A stretch of DNA of 64,000 nt from Lineus longissimus (lineage: Eukaryota > Nemertea > Pilidiophora > Heteronemertea > Lineidae), in NCBI RefSeq assembly GCF_910592395.1, contig NC_088315.1, positions 3,102,501 through 3,166,500 on the forward strand, in the 5' to 3' direction. Under the pieces are notes generated by a model, which was not told the DNA's origin, ran no database searches, and saw only the letters and a list, made by a program, of their open reading frames with translations. The position numbers and the translations under genes are program-made. Of the stretch, positions 62,101-64,000 are shown piece by piece (position 1 is the first letter of the stretch; each line of letters begins with the position of its first letter).

Positions 62101-64000
62101 ATCAGAACTGGTGAAGTCAGACGACTGAGTAGTAATTAGTAAACAAATAGCATCGACCTTTTATGTAATCCATCGTTTCGTCTCGGTTCATATTTTATCT
62201 TGACTTGCCTTCCTTTATTGCTTTATTCACGTTTCACAATGACCTCTTGGTGACATTTATTTAATTTAATGATTAAGAGCCCTTTAAGATTTGATCACTT
62301 TGACATTTTGGATATCATACTCTCACGTTTAATTTCATCCGAGAAACAAGTCGAGGTCGTTACGTACGTTAAAGGTACAAACATTATTATAGGAAGAACC
62401 ACCTGAGAAACCGCGACATGTCACGTGATTTGAACAAAAGAAGTGAAGCAAAGCAAGGAGTAACATTCAGTGAATGATGACCTATAAATCCCAAGGTAAT
62501 AAGTTGATGTGATACTGGATAAAGAATAACCGAGCTAATGTGAACACAAATTACACCAATCTAACAAACTGTTCTATGATCACGTGACAACGCTGCAAAA
62601 TGGCGCTTAGTCTTGTCGTAGATCGGTCGCGGGCATGCGCAGTCATGGTTACGTGTTCGTTGATGTAAAAGTGAGAGACAGTGTCATCTTCATTTTACTA
62701 AGAAGTGGGTGTGTATGACAAGAAATGGGAATAATGTGAGAGTGCATTATCCCGAGGCCTCGGAGGCAGGGCTGATACATATCAGAATGAGTGGGACGTG
62801 ATAAGTAAGCCAAACCCATGCTCGCTTGTAATAAGTGCCAGAATGCACACCTTTTCGCAGAACCTTGTGGTGAAAGAAAACGACTTTACTGCACCTCTGT
62901 CTGGGGGTTGAAGCTTTCGTGACAAGAGGATCGCGAGTTCGGATGAAACTGGTTGACAAAATAAATGGCGAAACTGGGAGAATATGTTTCCAAAGAAATG
63001 ACATTTGCTTGACAAAGAAAAGATGGGCAGTGAGGGGAAAGATAGGATACATGTGAGTCGTAAATACCCCGCAAATTAGTCATTCTTAGAAAGCCGTAAC
63101 CGTTGCACCGTTGTTTATATTAGCAAATTTGGCGATTTGTTAGCCTTCTTTCCCTTTTGTTACCTTAAGGGTCCCACAGCTCAAAATTTGGGATGATGAA
63201 TACAACAAATCTCTTGTATTTGGAAGAAATGTCGATATTGATGATAAAGAAAATTGCACACAGTCTAGGTATGAGACGTTTCCTTTGTAATGCATCTAAA
63301 CTTTCAAGTTTGGTCTGCCTCGCCGCCATTTTGAATAAAAATTTGCGTGACCTAGAATTTGAGGCTGTTCAGCGGATCTGATATTTTTACCGAATTTGGG
63401 GTTACTTTTTTGAGATGACCAGTTGGTAAAAAAAAGGTATAATTTCGGTGCAACTATAAAATAGTTGGTATATGCATGTATTTGGTGAAGATTTAATTTT
63501 TTTCGTCTAACTCCCGATTTCAGCGCAACAGGTTGAAAAGCGTGCTTTTTATCTCCATGGACAATCACGTCATAACCTCTTGATGACTAGGTTAGCGCAA
63601 TGCATCGATGAAAAGTCAAAACATTACATGTGTCCAGTGTATCAAAGCAGTGACATTTTGAAAAATATTGCAAAAAATAATATTTCATCAAATGATGTGT
63701 AATGCATGTAATTGGCGACACTGTTTCTTGATGGCATTTGTGATAATCGCGAAGAGGGAAGGTGTTGTGAGTCACTTTAACTTTAACGCGTTACGGATTA
63801 TTTTTGCTTGTTGCGCGGCCAGCTCACCAGAACATATGCGGGGGAGGAGCTGTCGATGTACAGTGATCTCAACTTTGAAATAATACTTGATGAGTAACGG
63901 CTTTATTGAAGGGTTGAAGTTAAATGGGTGTGGGATAGTACCTAAAGGTTATCCAATGGTTCGTGCTGATGGGACGTGAGGCTGGGTGATGACACATTTG
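59112..64000. other. Right flank of the array, no supported gene
   Basis: No frame shows family motifs or paired splice borders. AT-rich and TA-rich tracts alternate with short CpG-containing stretches (for example 62580-62650). A GGGACAATGTCACAACC word near 59483 repeats the motif seen at 16.1 kb. Confidence 0.35.

Noticed and set aside
62747-63083. Three overlapping 65-101 codon minus-strand frames
   Set aside because: Overlapping frames in a compositionally permissive stretch without family features.

Overview
This window looks like nuclear DNA of an invertebrate animal, most likely marine. The genes are split into short exons with GT-AG introns of a few hundred bases, and reading frame is preserved across every junction I checked. 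Recognisable genes match animal families: IMMP1L, calumenin, TBC1D7 and a bHLH/HMG-type factor. Non-coding DNA is AT-rich, full of ACATGTA words, and carries several small DNA transposons. I cannot fix the phylum; a lophotrochozoan or an invertebrate deuterostome would both fit. There are no bacterial operons, rRNA, tRNA genes or CRISPR arrays.

Layout. 1-761 (-): 5' part of an unrecognised gene. 1640-2914 (+): unrecognised 204-aa protein. 5577-6993 (-): mitochondrial inner membrane protease IMMP1L. 10495-13222 (+): calumenin, an ER calcium-binding protein ending in HDEF, with a long 3' UTR. 19026-21783 (-): DUF547 protein. 21994-27089 (+): TBC1D7, sharing a 210-bp bidirectional promoter region with the DUF547 gene; its intron 1 holds a transposon that has inserted into its own relative. 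29152-32014 (-): 328-aa protein resembling axonemal microtubule proteins. 34234-35379 (-): single-exon type II membrane glycosyltransferase with a DxD motif. 38222-43309 (+): 14-exon transcription factor with an N-terminal bHLH-like region and an HMG-box-like region, the domain pair of the meiotic regulator MEIOSIN. 48469-48935: TATA promoter with two CRE octamers and a first exon. From about 49 kb to the end I find no convincing coding gene.

Repeats dominate the rest. A transposon family with ends GGTCTCRTTAGGGAGTTTTT appears as a 1.6-kb element (32062-33683) containing two inverted minisatellites, as a separate end at 33871, and as truncated right ends inside a tandem array of six ~1.08-kb units (52637-59111). 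Each array unit also carries three G/C hairpin modules and near-terminal inverted arms. Other elements are a hAT-like element (18300-18873), a pogo-like MITE (25690-25866), an inverted pair of MITEs with a tRNA-like B box (36924-37206, 37589-37869) and a 494-bp element with 25-bp inverted ends (47699-48192).

The genes are unrelated housekeeping, ciliary and regulatory genes and form no single pathway. The most interesting points are the composite tandem array, the nested element placed 15 bp from a TBC1D7 splice acceptor, and the candidate MEIOSIN/STRA8-type gene.
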